This document shows, piece after piece, positions 42,468 through 51,389 of a stretch of DNA of 64,000 nt (its first letter is position 1; every line of letters begins with the position of its first letter). The notes beneath the pieces are model-generated. The model searched no databases. It was given only the letters and a program-made list of their open reading frames with translations, and was not told the DNA's origin. The stretch is from Halobaculum sp. MBLA0147 (GTDB taxonomy: Archaea > Halobacteriota > Halobacteria > Halobacteriales > Haloferacaceae): assembly GCF_041361345.1 (NCBI RefSeq), contig NZ_JBGKAD010000001.1:1612001-1676000 (forward strand). The letters are read 5' to 3'. Both the position numbers and the translations under genes were made by a program.

Positions 42468-44207
42468 ATGCGCAACGACGAGATCGCGACACTGCTCGAA
42501 GAGTTCGCCGACCGACTGGAGGCGACCGGCGTGGAGTACAAACCCAGCGCCTACCGTCGCGCGGCCGAGAACGTCCGGGAGTACCCCGGTGCCGTCGAGG
42601 ATCTGGCGGCCGACGGCGAGGACGCCGTCGCGGAGATCGACCGCGTCGGCGACGCCATCGCGTCGAAGATCGTCGAGTACGTCGAGACGGGCGAGATCGA
42701 GGAGTTGGCGGAGTTGCGGGCGAAGTTGCCGGTCGACATCGCGGCGCTGACCCGCGTCGAGGGGGTCGGACCGAAGACCGTCGGCTCGCTGTACGACGCA
42801 CTCGGCGTCGAGGACCTCGACGACCTCGAACGCGCCGCGGAGGCGGGCGAGATCCAGACGGTGACGGGGTTCGGCGCGAAGACGGAACAGAACATCCTGG
42901 AGAACGTCCAGTTCGCCCGCGAGGCGGCCGAGCGGACGCGGCTCGGCGCGGCGCGACCGCTTGCGGACGACCTGTTGGCGTACCTCCGAGAGAGCGAGGC
43001 GGTCGAACGGGCGGCGACCGCGGGGTCGATCCGCCGGTGGCGCGACACGGTCGGCGACGTGGACGTGTTGGTCGCGACGACGGCCGGCGAGGCGGTCGTC
43101 GAGCGGTTCACCGAGTGGTCCGCGGCCGACGACGTGATCGAGGCGGGCGCCCAGAAGGCGAGCGTGCGCGCCGACGGGGTCCGCGTCGACGTACGGACCG
43201 TCGTCCCCGCGGAGTTCGGGGCCGCACTCCAGTACTTCACCGGGTCGCTCGATCACAACGTCGCGCTCCGGAACCGCGCCATCGACCGCGAGTTGAAACT
43301 CAACGAGTACGGCGTCTTCGACGTGTCCGACGTCGACGACCCCGACGCAGACCAGCGCGTCGGCGAGCGCGTCGCCGGCCGGACGGAGGCGGACGTGTAC
43401 GAGACGCTGGATCTCCCGGCGTTCCCGCCGGAGATCAGAGAGGGGACCGGGGAGATCGAGGCCGCCGACGCCGACGCCCTCCCCGAACTGGTGACCGCCG
43501 ACGACGTGCGCGGCGACCTCCACACGCACACGGACTGGTCGGACGGGGGGAACACGGTCGCGGAGATGGTCGCGGCGGCCACGGAGCGCGGCTACGCGTT
43601 CCACTGCGTGACGGACCACGCCGCCGGACCGGGCGTGTTCGGCGACACCGGGCTGACCGACGAGCAGATCCGCGAACAGGTGGCCGCCGTCGAGTCGGTC
43701 CGGGCGGACGCCGAGATCGACGTGTACCACGGGGTCGAGGCGAACGTCGACGCCGACGGCGACGTGACGACGGACGAGGACCTGCTGGCGGAGTTGGACC
43801 TCGTCGTCGCGTCGCCCCACGCCGCGCTCGGGCAGGGGGAGGCGACCGACCGCCTGATCCGGGCGGTCGAGCACCCGGAAGTCGACGTGTTGGGCCACCC
43901 GACCGGGCGGCTCATCAACGAGCGCGCCGGGTTGGAGGTGGACTTCCAGCGGCTCGCCGACGCCGCTGCGGCCGCCGACACGGCGCTGGAGGTGAACGCG
44001 AACCCCGCGCGAATAGACCTCCACGGGGAGGCCGTCCGCGCGGCCGTCGAGGCGGGTGCGCCGGTCGCGGTGAACACGGACGCCCACTCGCCGGGCGAGT
44101 TCGACAACGTCCGGTACGGGATCCACACCGCGCGACGCGGGTGGGCCGAACCCGCGGACGTGGTGAACACCTGGGAGACAGAACGGCTGGAGGCGTTCCT
44201 GGGGTGA
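42468..44207 (+). CDS. polX: DNA polymerase/3'-5' exonuclease PolX
   Basis: 579 residues in the usual PolX order: helix-hairpin-helix region (TRVEGVGPKTVGSLYDALG), X-family polymerase domain with the catalytic aspartates in VGDVDVLVATTAGE and RVDVRTVV, then a PHP exonuclease domain starting DVRGDLHTHTDWSDGGNT with TDHAAGPG, GVEANVDADG, HPTGRLINE and NTDAHSPGE metal motifs. PolX fills short gaps in base-excision repair and proofreads 3' ends. ATG 42468 gives the normal length. Confidence 0.95.
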   Translation: MRNDEIATLLEEFADRLEATGVEYKPSAYRRAAENVREYPGAVEDLAADGEDAVAEIDRVGDAIASKIVEYVETGEIEELAELRAKLPVDIAALTRVEGVGPKTVGSLYDALGVEDLDDLERAAEAGEIQTVTGFGAKTEQNILENVQFAREAAERTRLGAARPLADDLLAYLRESEAVERAATAGSIRRWRDTVGDVDVLVATTAGEAVVERFTEWSAADDVIEAGAQKASVRADGVRVDVRTVVPAEFGAALQYFTGSLDHNVALRNRAIDRELKLNEYGVFDVSDVDDPDADQRVGERVAGRTEADVYETLDLPAFPPEIREGTGEIEAADADALPELVTADDVRGDLHTHTDWSDGGNTVAEMVAAATERGYAFHCVTDHAAGPGVFGDTGLTDEQIREQVAAVESVRADAEIDVYHGVEANVDADGDVTTDEDLLAELDLVVASPHAALGQGEATDRLIRAVEHPEVDVLGHPTGRLINERAGLEVDFQRLADAAAAADTALEVNANPARIDLHGEAVRAAVEAGAPVAVNTDAHSPGEFDNVRYGIHTARRGWAEPADVVNTWETERLEAFLG

Positions 44208-44240
44208 CGCCGTGCCGGGAAGACTCGCTGGGGTGACAGC

Positions 44241-44798
44241 GTGAGGGAGACGGATCGCGCGGAGCGGTTCCTCTGTGACGCGATGCTCGGAAAGCTGGCG
44301 ACGTACCTGCGGATGTGCGGGTACGACGCGGCGTACGCGCTGGACCGCGGGGTGGAGGCCGACGACAGACTCCGCGAGATCGCCGCGAGTGAGGGCCGGC
44401 GACTGCTCACACGAGACGTGGATCTGGCGGCACGGACACGTCGTGGTGTGGCGAGCGACGAGCCCCGTCGGGAGGCGGTGTCTCGGGGAGAGTCGACGGA
44501 CGGCGACGCGACGGCGACCACCACCGACGGACCGCCGGAGCCGATTCTCCTGGAGACGCGGGAGGTCGAGGACCAACTCCGAGAGGTGCAGGCGGCGGGG
44601 TACGAGGTGACGTTGGCGGCACGGCCGGCACGGTGTGGAGACTGCAACGGGACCGTCGAGCGAGTCGAGCCGTCGGCCGACCGGCCGGCGTACGTCCCCG
44701 ACGAGCGGACGGACGTGTGGCGCTGCGTCGACTGCGGGCGGCACTTCTGGAAGGGCGGCCACTGGGACCGCGTCGCCGAGACGCTCGCGAATCTGTGA
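44241..44798 (+). CDS. Mut7-C RNase domain protein with C-terminal zinc ribbon
   Basis: 185 residues. N-terminal Mut7-C/PIN-like core: RFLCDAMLGKLATYLRMCGY then RLREIAASEGRRLLTRDVDL-like segments, with conserved D residues near DAM and TRD. C-terminal zinc ribbon: CGDCNG and CVDCGRHFWKGGHWDRV. The family is PIN-related and probably an RNase. An acidic low-complexity insert (about 75-105) separates the parts. It starts 33 bases after polX, so co-transcription is possible. Confidence 0.85.
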   Translation: MRETDRAERFLCDAMLGKLATYLRMCGYDAAYALDRGVEADDRLREIAASEGRRLLTRDVDLAARTRRGVASDEPRREAVSRGESTDGDATATTTDGPPEPILLETREVEDQLREVQAAGYEVTLAARPARCGDCNGTVERVEPSADRPAYVPDERTDVWRCVDCGRHFWKGGHWDRVAETLANL

Positions 44799-44848
44799 GC
44801 GGTGTCACCACGGCACTCACCGTCGAGTGAACGGGGAGACCCCGGACG

Positions 44849-45061
44849 CTACTCCAGGTACCCCAGATCGCGGAGTTGGTCGGTGATCTCGTCGAAGTCG
44901 GACTCCGTGAGCGTCTCCTCGGACTGCTGGTGTTGGATGACGATACTCCGGAGGAGGAACCGCACGAGGTCGCTCGTCGAGGAGAAACTCGTCCCCTCGA
45001 TAGTCTCGTCGACCCGGTCCGCGAGGTCCTTCGGGATCGAGACGGTGGTGTAGTCTGTCAC
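44849..45061 (-). CDS. Ribbon-helix-helix regulator
   Basis: 70 residues from GTG 45061 (VTDYTTVSIPKDLADRVDET). The TVSIP strand followed by DLADRVDETIEGTSFSSTSD and LVRFLLRSIVIQ is the ribbon-helix-helix (CopG/NikR-like) fold that binds DNA as a dimer. A GCGTTTATCGG TATA box (45086-45092 core) sits about 28 bases upstream, which fixes the GTG start; the longer open frame is rejected. Its target is unknown; it is a lone gene convergent with the Mut7-C gene. Confidence 0.78.
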   Translation of the reverse strand: MTDYTTVSIPKDLADRVDETIEGTSFSSTSDLVRFLLRSIVIQHQQSEETLTESDFDEITDQLRDLGYLE

Positions 45062-45225
45062 ACACGCCCGTGGCGCTGGCGCGCCGATAAACGCCGCGGT
45101 CGGGGTGGCCACGTCCCACGCTCTGTCCCGTCGCTCGCCGGTGGTCGTTTCCCGTGCGGCCGTCGGCCGCTCGGGACCGTCGCGTCCCGCACCGCTTTTC
45201 CTCACGCCGGCCGTACCGGTTCACG

Positions 45226-45552
45226 ATGGCTGTCAGACCACCGCAGGGCGGGGACGACGAGCCGGAGGCGATCGCGTTCGGCATCGCGGCGTTGGACGCA
45301 CGACTCGACGAGGCAGACGTGTCGTTCCCGGCGACGACGGAGGAGCTCGTCGCCGCGCTCGACGAGCCGGCGATCCCCTACGACGCCGCCGGCAACACCC
45401 TGCGGCTCCGGGCGGCGATCGACGAACTCCCGCGGGACCGCTTCGAGTCCGAACAGGAACTGCTCGAACTGCTCCACCCGGTGTTCGAGGCGTACCGCGA
45501 CCGCGCCGGTGCCTCCATCGTCGCCCGCCTCCGCGGACTCCTCCCCTTTTGA
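45226..45552 (+). CDS. DUF5789-like small protein
   Basis: 108 residues from ATG 45226. The pattern AIAFGIAALDARLDEADVSF, PATTEELVAALDEPAI, NTLRLRAAIDELPRDRFES and EELLELLHPVFEAY resembles the halophile DUF5789 family. Function is unknown. A CGCTTTTCC element about 30 bases upstream may be the TATA box. Divergent from the ribbon-helix-helix gene. Confidence 0.65.
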   Translation: MAVRPPQGGDDEPEAIAFGIAALDARLDEADVSFPATTEELVAALDEPAIPYDAAGNTLRLRAAIDELPRDRFESEQELLELLHPVFEAYRDRAGASIVARLRGLLPF

Positions 45553-45669
45553 CTGTCGGGGTCCGTCGGCCCCCTCGCGCACCCCGTCGAGAGCTTTCCC
45601 CGAGGACTCGTCTCCTACGTACCGAGAATCGAGTAAACGTTTAGACACCTCGCGGACGGAGCGTCTCGT

Positions 45670-46644
45670 GTGTTCCGAGTGTTCGTCAGCGACGACATGG
45701 CGATGTTGGACGGGATCGCGCCGGCGATCGAGGCGGCTGCGGACGGTCCAGTCGCCGTCGAGACCGGGGTGGCGGAGACGCCGGAAGCGGTGATCGACGC
45801 CTGTCGGGAGACAGACGCCGACGCGTTGGTCGCGGGGGCACAGACGCCGGTGACCGCCGAGGTGGTCGCGGAGACGGAGCCGTCGCTCGTGAGTCGGGCT
45901 GGCGTCGGCGTCGACACGATCGACCTCGACGCGGCGAGTGACGCGGGCGTGACGGTGACCAACGCGCCGGACTACTGCACCGAGGAGGTGGCGAGCCACG
46001 CCGTCGCCCTGCTGACGGCGGCGGCGCGACGGCTCGGGCGGTTCGACCGTGCGGTCCGCGACGGCGCGTGGGGGTGGGAGGACACCCCGGCACCGCGGCG
46101 ACTGAGCGAGGCGACGCTCGGCTGTGTCGGCTTCGGACGGATCGCCCGCGAGGCGGTCGCGATGGCGGACGGACTCGTCGGGGAGACGGTCGTGTCGGAC
46201 CCGTACGTCGACGCGGAGACGGTCGCCGACTACGGCGCCGAGCACGTCGACTTCGAGACGGTGACCGAGCGAGCGGACCTGCTGGCGGTGTTCGCGCCGT
46301 TGACGCCGGAGACGCGCGCGCTCGTCGACGCGGCGGCGCTGGAACGACTCCCCGAGGACGCCGTCGTCGTGAACGTCGGCCGCGGGGCCGTGATCGACGA
46401 CGCGGCGTTGGCCGACGCGCTCGCGGACGGGGCCGTCGCCGCGGCGGGGCTGGACGTGTTGCCGACGGAGCCGCCGGTCGACTCGCCGCTGGTCGGGCGC
46501 GAGGACGTGCTCGTCACGCCCCACGCGGGCTGGTACTCCGTCGAGGCGCGCGAGGACCTGTTCGCGACCGTCGCGAGCGCGGTCGCCGCGGTGGCCGACG
46601 GCGGCCGCCCCGACGAACGGGTGACCGTCGTCGACGGGGCGTGA
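45670..46644 (+). CDS. D-isomer 2-hydroxyacid dehydrogenase (CtBP/phosphoglycerate dehydrogenase-like)
   Basis: 324 residues. The Rossmann motif GCVGFGRIAREAVAMADG is followed by the second-lobe residues FAPLTPETRALVDAAAL, VVNVGRGAVIDDAAL (R), LDVLPTEPPVDSPLVG (E) and VTPHAGWYS (catalytic H). This is the NAD-dependent 2-hydroxyacid dehydrogenase family, close to CtBP/SerA. The lack of a regulatory C-terminal domain and family breadth leave the substrate open. TATA-like CGTTTAGAC is about 30 bases upstream of GTG 45670. Confidence 0.88.
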   Translation: MFRVFVSDDMAMLDGIAPAIEAAADGPVAVETGVAETPEAVIDACRETDADALVAGAQTPVTAEVVAETEPSLVSRAGVGVDTIDLDAASDAGVTVTNAPDYCTEEVASHAVALLTAAARRLGRFDRAVRDGAWGWEDTPAPRRLSEATLGCVGFGRIAREAVAMADGLVGETVVSDPYVDAETVADYGAEHVDFETVTERADLLAVFAPLTPETRALVDAAALERLPEDAVVVNVGRGAVIDDAALADALADGAVAAAGLDVLPTEPPVDSPLVGREDVLVTPHAGWYSVEAREDLFATVASAVAAVADGGRPDERVTVVDGA

Positions 46645-46800
46645 CCGACGGCTCCTGGGGCGCGGCGGTCGTCGGGTCCCCGTCGCGTCCGCGCCGACCA
46701 CCGGCGAGGTGCCGCCGACCACCGCCGCGTTCCCCACCAGAACTATACTCGCCAGTCGTGAACGGTGGGGCGTGTCACGTCGACAGAGGGGGGTTCGGTA

Positions 46801-47493
46801 GTGAAACGACGCGAGTACGCGGTCGTGCTGTCGCTGGGGGTACTGCTCGGCGTCGTCGCCGGCGGGCTCGTCGTGGCGTTCGACGTGCAGCCGTTCGAGA
46901 CCGTCGACGACGCCGTCGGCGGGAACGAACTCGCCGGCATCGAGGACGGCAGCGCCGTCGGCACCGAGACCGGCGGCGAGACGGCGACGGCGGACGACGA
47001 CGGGTCGACGTCCGACGGCACGCCGACGCCGGCGAGTGACGGCGGGACGGCGACCGCGACGGCGGCACCAGACACGCGGACCGCGACCGCGAGCGGTGGC
47101 GACGGGACCGAGACGGCGGCCGGTGGGAGTACACCGACCGCGACCCCGGCACAGTTCGCGTTCGTGGTCGAGGAGATCACGGAGTGCGGGCGGACCTGTC
47201 GGACGGTCACCTCGTCGGTGACCAACGACGGCGACGAGACGGCGACGGGTGTCGTCGTCGAGACGCGGCTGTACGCCGGCAACTCGACGGCCGAGAGCGA
47301 CCGGATCTACACCGGGACCGAGGAGGTCGGGGCGTTGGCGGCCGGCGAGACCACACGGACGACCCGCGACGTGGACCTGTCCGCGAGCGAGGCGCTGGCG
47401 GTCGACCAGGCCGGCGGGTGGGTGACCGTCGTGACGATCGTCCAGTCGGACCAGACGAGCGAGCGGTCGACGACGCGCCGGCGGGCGAACTGA
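46801..47493 (+). CDS. Membrane-anchored surface protein of unknown function
   Basis: 230 residues from GTG 46801 (VKRREYAVVLSLGVLLGVVA). One N-terminal helix anchors the protein, a Thr/Gly/Ala/Asp linker (about 45-120) follows, then a beta-rich domain (AQFAFVVEEITECGRTCRTV, TNDGDETATGVVVETRLYAG, GALAAGETTRTTRDVDLSAS) resembling outer Ig-like or CARDB-type domains. A TATA-like ACTATACTC (about 46742-46750) and a GAGGGGGGT purine-rich site before GTG 46801 support this start over GTG 46765. Function unknown. Confidence 0.7.
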   Translation: MKRREYAVVLSLGVLLGVVAGGLVVAFDVQPFETVDDAVGGNELAGIEDGSAVGTETGGETATADDDGSTSDGTPTPASDGGTATATAAPDTRTATASGGDGTETAAGGSTPTATPAQFAFVVEEITECGRTCRTVTSSVTNDGDETATGVVVETRLYAGNSTAESDRIYTGTEEVGALAAGETTRTTRDVDLSASEALAVDQAGGWVTVVTIVQSDQTSERSTTRRRAN

Positions 47494-47547
47494 CCCCCGG
47501 CTCGGTTTCGTAATCCTCTTCACTCGGTGCCACGACTACCCGACTGC

Positions 47548-47621
47548 GCCGCCTTAGCTCAGACTGGGAGAGCACTCGACTGAAGATCGAGCTGTCCCCC
47601 GTTCAAATCGGGGAGGCGGCA
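47548..47621 (+). tRNA. tRNA-Phe (anticodon GAA)
   Basis: 74 nt with a clean cloverleaf. Acceptor GCCGCCT pairs with AGGCGGC; the anticodon arm is CTCGA-CTGAAGA-TCGAG with anticodon GAA; the T-arm is CCCCG-TTCAAAT-CGGGG. Discriminator base A. CCA is not encoded, which is normal for haloarchaea. The 3' 22 bases recur at 47729-47750. Confidence 0.95.
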
Positions 47622-47728
47622 TGTTTCGAGACGGTGAGCCACGCGAACCGTCGAGAAAACGACGCCGAGCCGATTCGAGCTCGGAAGTCGCAGCCCGCGC
47701 AGCGAAGCGAGCAGGAACGTCTTCCTCA

Positions 47729-47785
47729 GTTCAAATCGGGGAGGCGGCATACTTCGAAACCGCGAGCGACGCGAACCGTCCGCAA
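47729..47785 (+). repeat. Second copy of the tRNA-Phe 3' end (att-like)
   Basis: GTTCAAATCGGGGAGGCGGC plus AT repeats exactly the tRNA 3' end and following bases, 128 bp downstream. Similarity then continues imperfectly (TTCGA-A-CG-GAGC-ACGCGAACCGTC in both). This is what an integrase att site or a small relict integration leaves behind. The interval holds no gene. A simple tandem duplication is the alternative. Confidence 0.7.
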
Positions 47786-47842
47786 CCGACACTCCACCGC
47801 AGACAGTCATCCTCTTGCCGACGGGTCCCGACCGGCGAGACG

Positions 47843-48271
47843 ATGCGACTCCCACTCGACGCGGAGGATCTCGGCACCGTCGACCGGCTGTCGCTCGTCG
47901 CGATGGCGAGCGTCTACCTCGTGGCCGGCGTGGCGCACTTCCTCGTGCCGCGGGCGTTCGAGCGGATCGTCCCGCCACAGCTCCCGCAGCCGCGGACGTT
48001 GGTGTACGTCTCCGGCGCCGCCGAGGTCGCGTTCGGCCTCGGCGTGCTCCACCCGCGGACCAGACGCGCCGCGGCGGTCGGGATCGCACTCCTGCTGGCG
48101 GCCGTCTTCCCGGCGAACGTCTACATGGCCGCCGGCGACCCCGGCCTCGACCTCCCCAGACCGGTCGGCGAGCCCTCCGAGGCGGCACTGTGGGGTCGTC
48201 TCCCGTTGCAGGCCGTACTCGTCGCGTGGGCGCTCCGCTACGCGCGAGCCGACGACGGCGACGCCGAGTGA
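47843..48271 (+). CDS. DoxX-like membrane protein
   Basis: 142 residues from ATG 47843 (MRLPLDAEDLGTVDRLSLVA). Four helices: ASVYLVAGVAHFLVP, TLVYVSGAAEVAFGLGVLHP, AAAVGIALLLAAVFPANVYM and PLQAVLVAWALRYAR. The H and R/E pattern of helices 1-2 fits the DoxX/DoxD membrane family, which is often linked to quinone or thiosulfate redox chemistry; that role is inferred. It lies between the tRNA repeat and a small membrane protein gene. Confidence 0.75.
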   Translation: MRLPLDAEDLGTVDRLSLVAMASVYLVAGVAHFLVPRAFERIVPPQLPQPRTLVYVSGAAEVAFGLGVLHPRTRRAAAVGIALLLAAVFPANVYMAAGDPGLDLPRPVGEPSEAALWGRLPLQAVLVAWALRYARADDGDAE

Positions 48272-48298
48272 CCAGCGCGGATTGACACCCACCCCGAC

Positions 48299-48484
48299 GT
48301 GCGGTCGAACGTCGTCGCCGGCCGGTACGACTACCCCCGTCGCGACCCGAGAGAGTCCGTGCGCAACTCCACACTGGTGATCCTCGGCGGCGTCGCACTG
48401 TTCGTGCTCCCAGTTCCCGGAACGTTCGTCCTCGGCGGGCTCGCGATCCTCGCCGGCCTCGTCGCCCGACTACTCGGGTGGTGA
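48299..48484 (+). CDS. Small membrane protein (61 residues)
   Basis: The GTG start gives a charged N-terminus (RSNVVAGRYDYPRRDPRES) and a C-terminal hydrophobic half STLVILGGVALFVLPVPGTF then VLGGLAILAGLVARLLGW. One or two helices with a Pro-Gly hinge. The gene follows the DoxX-like one by 27 bases and may be co-transcribed. Function is unknown. Confidence 0.6.
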   Translation: MRSNVVAGRYDYPRRDPRESVRNSTLVILGGVALFVLPVPGTFVLGGLAILAGLVARLLGW

Positions 48485-48519
48485 GAGTCCGGACGTAGTG
48501 GCGGCGTGAACGGTGAGGA

Positions 48520-49053
48520 TCAGCTCTCCGCGACGGCGAGGAGGATTCCGGCGGTCTGCCCGAGCCCGGCGAGTCCGAGGCCGAGGAGTCGCGCCGCGGA
48601 CGCGGGGGCGACGACGGGGCCGCCGAGGTAGACGACCAGCCCGAGCGCGGAACAGACGCCGCCGGCGGTGTACACCCACCCGCGCTCGCCGGTGGGTGTC
48701 TCGTGGCCGGTGTACGCCAGTGCGACCGCCGGGAGCGCCATCCAGCCGGCGACGGTCGTCGCCCGCATCGCGGCCAGCGTGTCGGCCGCGAACGCCTCGC
48801 TCGCGAGGAAGGAGACCGCTCCGAGGAGCGTGACACCGAACCCGACGACGATCACCCACAGCCACGCGTGGAGGACGCCCTCGCGCATGTCGCGCCACGA
48901 GGTCACCGCGAAGGCGGCCAGCAACACGCACATCACGACGTGTGCGATCAGGACCGTCCGCGTCGCGACGAGGCCCTCGTGGGCCGTCGCGGCGAACGTC
49001 CAGGCCAGCGGCACCAGCAGTCCCGGTCCGGTCTCGCGCAGACGTCTGAACAC
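48520..49053 (-). CDS. Six-helix membrane protein of unknown function
   Basis: About 177 residues from GTG 49053 (VFRRLRETGPGLLVPLAWTF). Hydrophobic segments: LIAHVVMCVLLAAFAVTSW, LWVIVVGFGVTLLGAVSFLA, TTVAGWMALPAVALAYTGHE, YTAGGVCSALGLVVYLGGPV and LLGLGLAGLGQTAGILLAVA. A TATA-like TTCATACC about 28 bases upstream fixes the start; the longer frame is rejected. The family is not recognised. Convergent with the 61-residue gene. Confidence 0.65.
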   Translation of the reverse strand: MFRRLRETGPGLLVPLAWTFAATAHEGLVATRTVLIAHVVMCVLLAAFAVTSWRDMREGVLHAWLWVIVVGFGVTLLGAVSFLASEAFAADTLAAMRATTVAGWMALPAVALAYTGHETPTGERGWVYTAGGVCSALGLVVYLGGPVVAPASAARLLGLGLAGLGQTAGILLAVAES

Positions 49054-49165
49054 GTCGGGGTCGAGACCACGCCGCGGTATGAACTTTCCCGGTCGCGTGT
49101 GTTCCCCGGTCGCGTGTGCGGCGGCGGTTGCCGAAGCCGGTCGCGTGTGCGGTGGCGTCTGCAGT

Positions 49166-49783
49166 CTACAGTTCGCCCTTCGTGCTCGGGGTGTCGGAGC
49201 GGTGCGGGTCCCGTCGCGTCGCGTCGTCCAGCGTCCGGGCGAGCGCCTTGAACAGCGCCTCGACCTCGTGGTGGGCGTTCCGACCGCGTTCGATCTCGGC
49301 GTGGAGCGTGATCCCGGCGTTCGTCGCCAGCGACCGCGCGAAGTGCCGCGCCATGTCGCTGGTGAACTCCCCGACGGCGTCCTGTGAGAACTCGCCGCGG
49401 AACTCGACGTGCGGGCGTCCCGAGAGGTCGACGACGACGCTCGCGACCGCCTCGTCCAGCGGCACCCGACGGTCCGCGAACCGCCGGACGCCGCGCTTGT
49501 CGCCCAGCGCTTCGGCGAGGGCGTCGCCGAGTGTGATCGCCACGTCTTCGACGGTGTGGTGGTCGTCGATCTCCAGGTCGCCGTCGCACTCGACCCGGAG
49601 GTCGAACAGCCCGTGTTTGGCGAAGGATTCGAGCATGTGGTCGAAGAAGCCGACGCCGGTGGACACGTCGGCGTCGCCGTCGCCGTCGACGGTGAGCTCG
49701 ACGGTGATCTCCGTCTCCGCCGTCTGGCGCGTGACGGTCGCGCTACGTGGCGGCGGCGTCTCCTCATCGCTGTCGTCTGTCAT
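49166..49783 (-). CDS. hisB: Imidazoleglycerol-phosphate dehydratase HisB
   Basis: 205 residues with the HisB signatures [59 protein letters not shown] and [20 protein letters not shown]; histidines in the HxxH pairs bind Mn2+. It converts imidazoleglycerol-phosphate to imidazoleacetol-phosphate. The size is normal. hisA lies upstream on the same strand (about 110 bases away), so this is a small histidine cluster. Confidence 0.95.
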   Translation of the reverse strand: MTDDSDEETPPPRSATVTRQTAETEITVELTVDGDGDADVSTGVGFFDHMLESFAKHGLFDLRVECDGDLEIDDHHTVEDVAITLGDALAEALGDKRGVRRFADRRVPLDEAVASVVVDLSGRPHVEFRGEFSQDAVGEFTSDMARHFARSLATNAGITLHAEIERGRNAHHEVEALFKALARTLDDATRRDPHRSDTPSTKGEL

Positions 49784-49894
49784 GTGTGAGCGTGTGGGCG
49801 GGGGCTACATGGTGGTTGTGCTACTGGCTCTGGACGACGGCCCTCGGTCTCCGGCGGTGTCACACGGCTCCCGGCGGAGTGGAGTTCGGTCACC

Positions 49895-50635
49895 TCACGC
49901 CGAGTCCGTGAGAGCTTCCCGCGCCGCCGCCAAGGTGAACTGCTCCTCGTACAGCGCGGTGCCGACGACGACCGCAGCGGCACCGGCGTCGCGCAACGCG
50001 ACCACGTCGTCGACGGTCGCGACGCCGCCGGAGGCGACCACCGGGATGTCGACCGCCTCCGCGACCGCCCGGACCGCGTCGGTGTTCACGCCGGCGAGTT
50101 GCCCCTCCACGTCCACGTCGGTGAACAGGATCGCACCGGCACCGCGCTCCTCGTAGCGGGCCGCCGCCGCGGCGGGGTCGAGTCCGGTCCCCTCCGTCCA
50201 GCCCGAGACGACCACCTCGTCGTCTCTCGCGTCGAGACTCACCGTCACCGTCTCCGGGCGCCGCTCGTCGATCTCGCCGACGATCTCGGGCGTCTCGACC
50301 GCCGCGGTGCCGAGGATCACGCGATCGACCCCCGCGTCCAGCAGGTCGACGGCGTCCGCGACCGTCCGGATGCCGCCGCCGACCTGGAGCGACACCTCGT
50401 CGCCGACGGCGTCGACGATCCGCCCGAGCGCGGTGTCGTTGACGCGCTCGCCGGCGAACGCGCCGTCGAGGTCGACGAGGTGGAGCGTCTCGGCGCCGGC
50501 CGCCAGCCACCGCTCGGCCACCTCCACCGGGTCGCCGTAGGCGGTGCCGGTGTCTGGGTCACCGCCGACGAGTTGCACCGTCTCGCCGTCCTTCACGTCC
50601 ACCGCCGGGATCACCTCGAACTCGGGGAAGTGCAC
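49895..50635 (-). CDS. hisA: Phosphoribosylformimino-AICAR-phosphate isomerase HisA
   Basis: 246 residues, a (beta/alpha)8 barrel. Phosphate-binding and catalytic patterns: FEVIPAVDVKDGETVQLVGG (catalytic D), LQVGGGIRTVADAVDLLDAG and VVASGGVATVDDVVALRDAG, with the second catalytic D in LFTDVDVEGQ. HisA opens the ring of ProFAR to PRFAR. The GTG start gives the normal length. It lies just upstream of hisB. Confidence 0.95.
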   Translation of the reverse strand: MHFPEFEVIPAVDVKDGETVQLVGGDPDTGTAYGDPVEVAERWLAAGAETLHLVDLDGAFAGERVNDTALGRIVDAVGDEVSLQVGGGIRTVADAVDLLDAGVDRVILGTAAVETPEIVGEIDERRPETVTVSLDARDDEVVVSGWTEGTGLDPAAAAARYEERGAGAILFTDVDVEGQLAGVNTDAVRAVAEAVDIPVVASGGVATVDDVVALRDAGAAAVVVGTALYEEQFTLAAAREALTDSA

Positions 50636-50725
50636 ACCGAGCCGTGGGTGGCGACGACACGAGAACGCGTCGGTCCCGGTCGACTCCCGTCGCCCGTCGG
50701 AGTCGTCTCGGACGGTCGCGGCGTC

Positions 50726-51313
50726 TCACGCCTCGTCGGACGCGTCCGTCCCGTCCGCTCTGGCGGCGTCGGTCGTGTCACTCGTGTCGGCCGCGTCACC
50801 CGTGTCACTCGCGTCCGTGAGTGCGTCGAGGTCGGCGGCGACGATCACCTCGTCGTGTTCCTCGCCGCCGAAGGTGGTCGTCTGGCGGTCCACGACCTCG
50901 AACGTCCGGGCGTCGTAGAAGGCACGGCCGACCTCGTTGTCGGCGAGGACGACCGCCGAGACGCGCTCGTAGCCCGCGTCGACGAACCGCTCGGCGGCCC
51001 GTTCCAACAGCGCCGAGCCGACACCCTCGCCCCAGTAGTCCGGCAAGGCGTACAGTCGCGTGACGACGACGTTGCCCACGGACTCTCGGTAGCCGGCCTG
51101 CAGGAACCCGACGATCTCGTCGGCGACGGCGACGAAGAAGGCGTCGTCTTCGCGGGCGACCGCCGAGCGGAGCGACGCCGGATCGTACCACTCGTCGACG
51201 GTCGCGTCGATCGCGTCCGTCGAGAGGAACTCCCCGTAGGCGGCGTGCCACGTCTGTCTGGCGACCGTCGCGATCCGCTCGGCGTCCGCCCGCCGTGCCG
51301 CCCTGATCTCCAT
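50726..51313 (-). CDS. GNAT N-acetyltransferase
   Basis: 195 residues. The acetyl-CoA motif is LYALPDYWGEGVGSALLERA, followed by SAVVLADNEVGRAFYDARTF and FEVVDRQTTTF. The N-terminal strand is MEIRAARRADAERIATVARQ. The C-terminal roughly 40 residues are a low-complexity Asp/Thr/Ala tail with DTSDTTDA-type repeats. The substrate is unknown. It lies upstream of hisA on the same strand, but no functional link is known. Confidence 0.85.
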   Translation of the reverse strand: MEIRAARRADAERIATVARQTWHAAYGEFLSTDAIDATVDEWYDPASLRSAVAREDDAFFVAVADEIVGFLQAGYRESVGNVVVTRLYALPDYWGEGVGSALLERAAERFVDAGYERVSAVVLADNEVGRAFYDARTFEVVDRQTTTFGGEEHDEVIVAADLDALTDASDTGDAADTSDTTDAARADGTDASDEA

Positions 51314-51389
51314 ACCGACTCGTCGGACGCCGCCGGCAAAGGTGCTCGGGTCCCGGGGGCAGAGTCCGTCTCCTGCCGATCACCATCGA

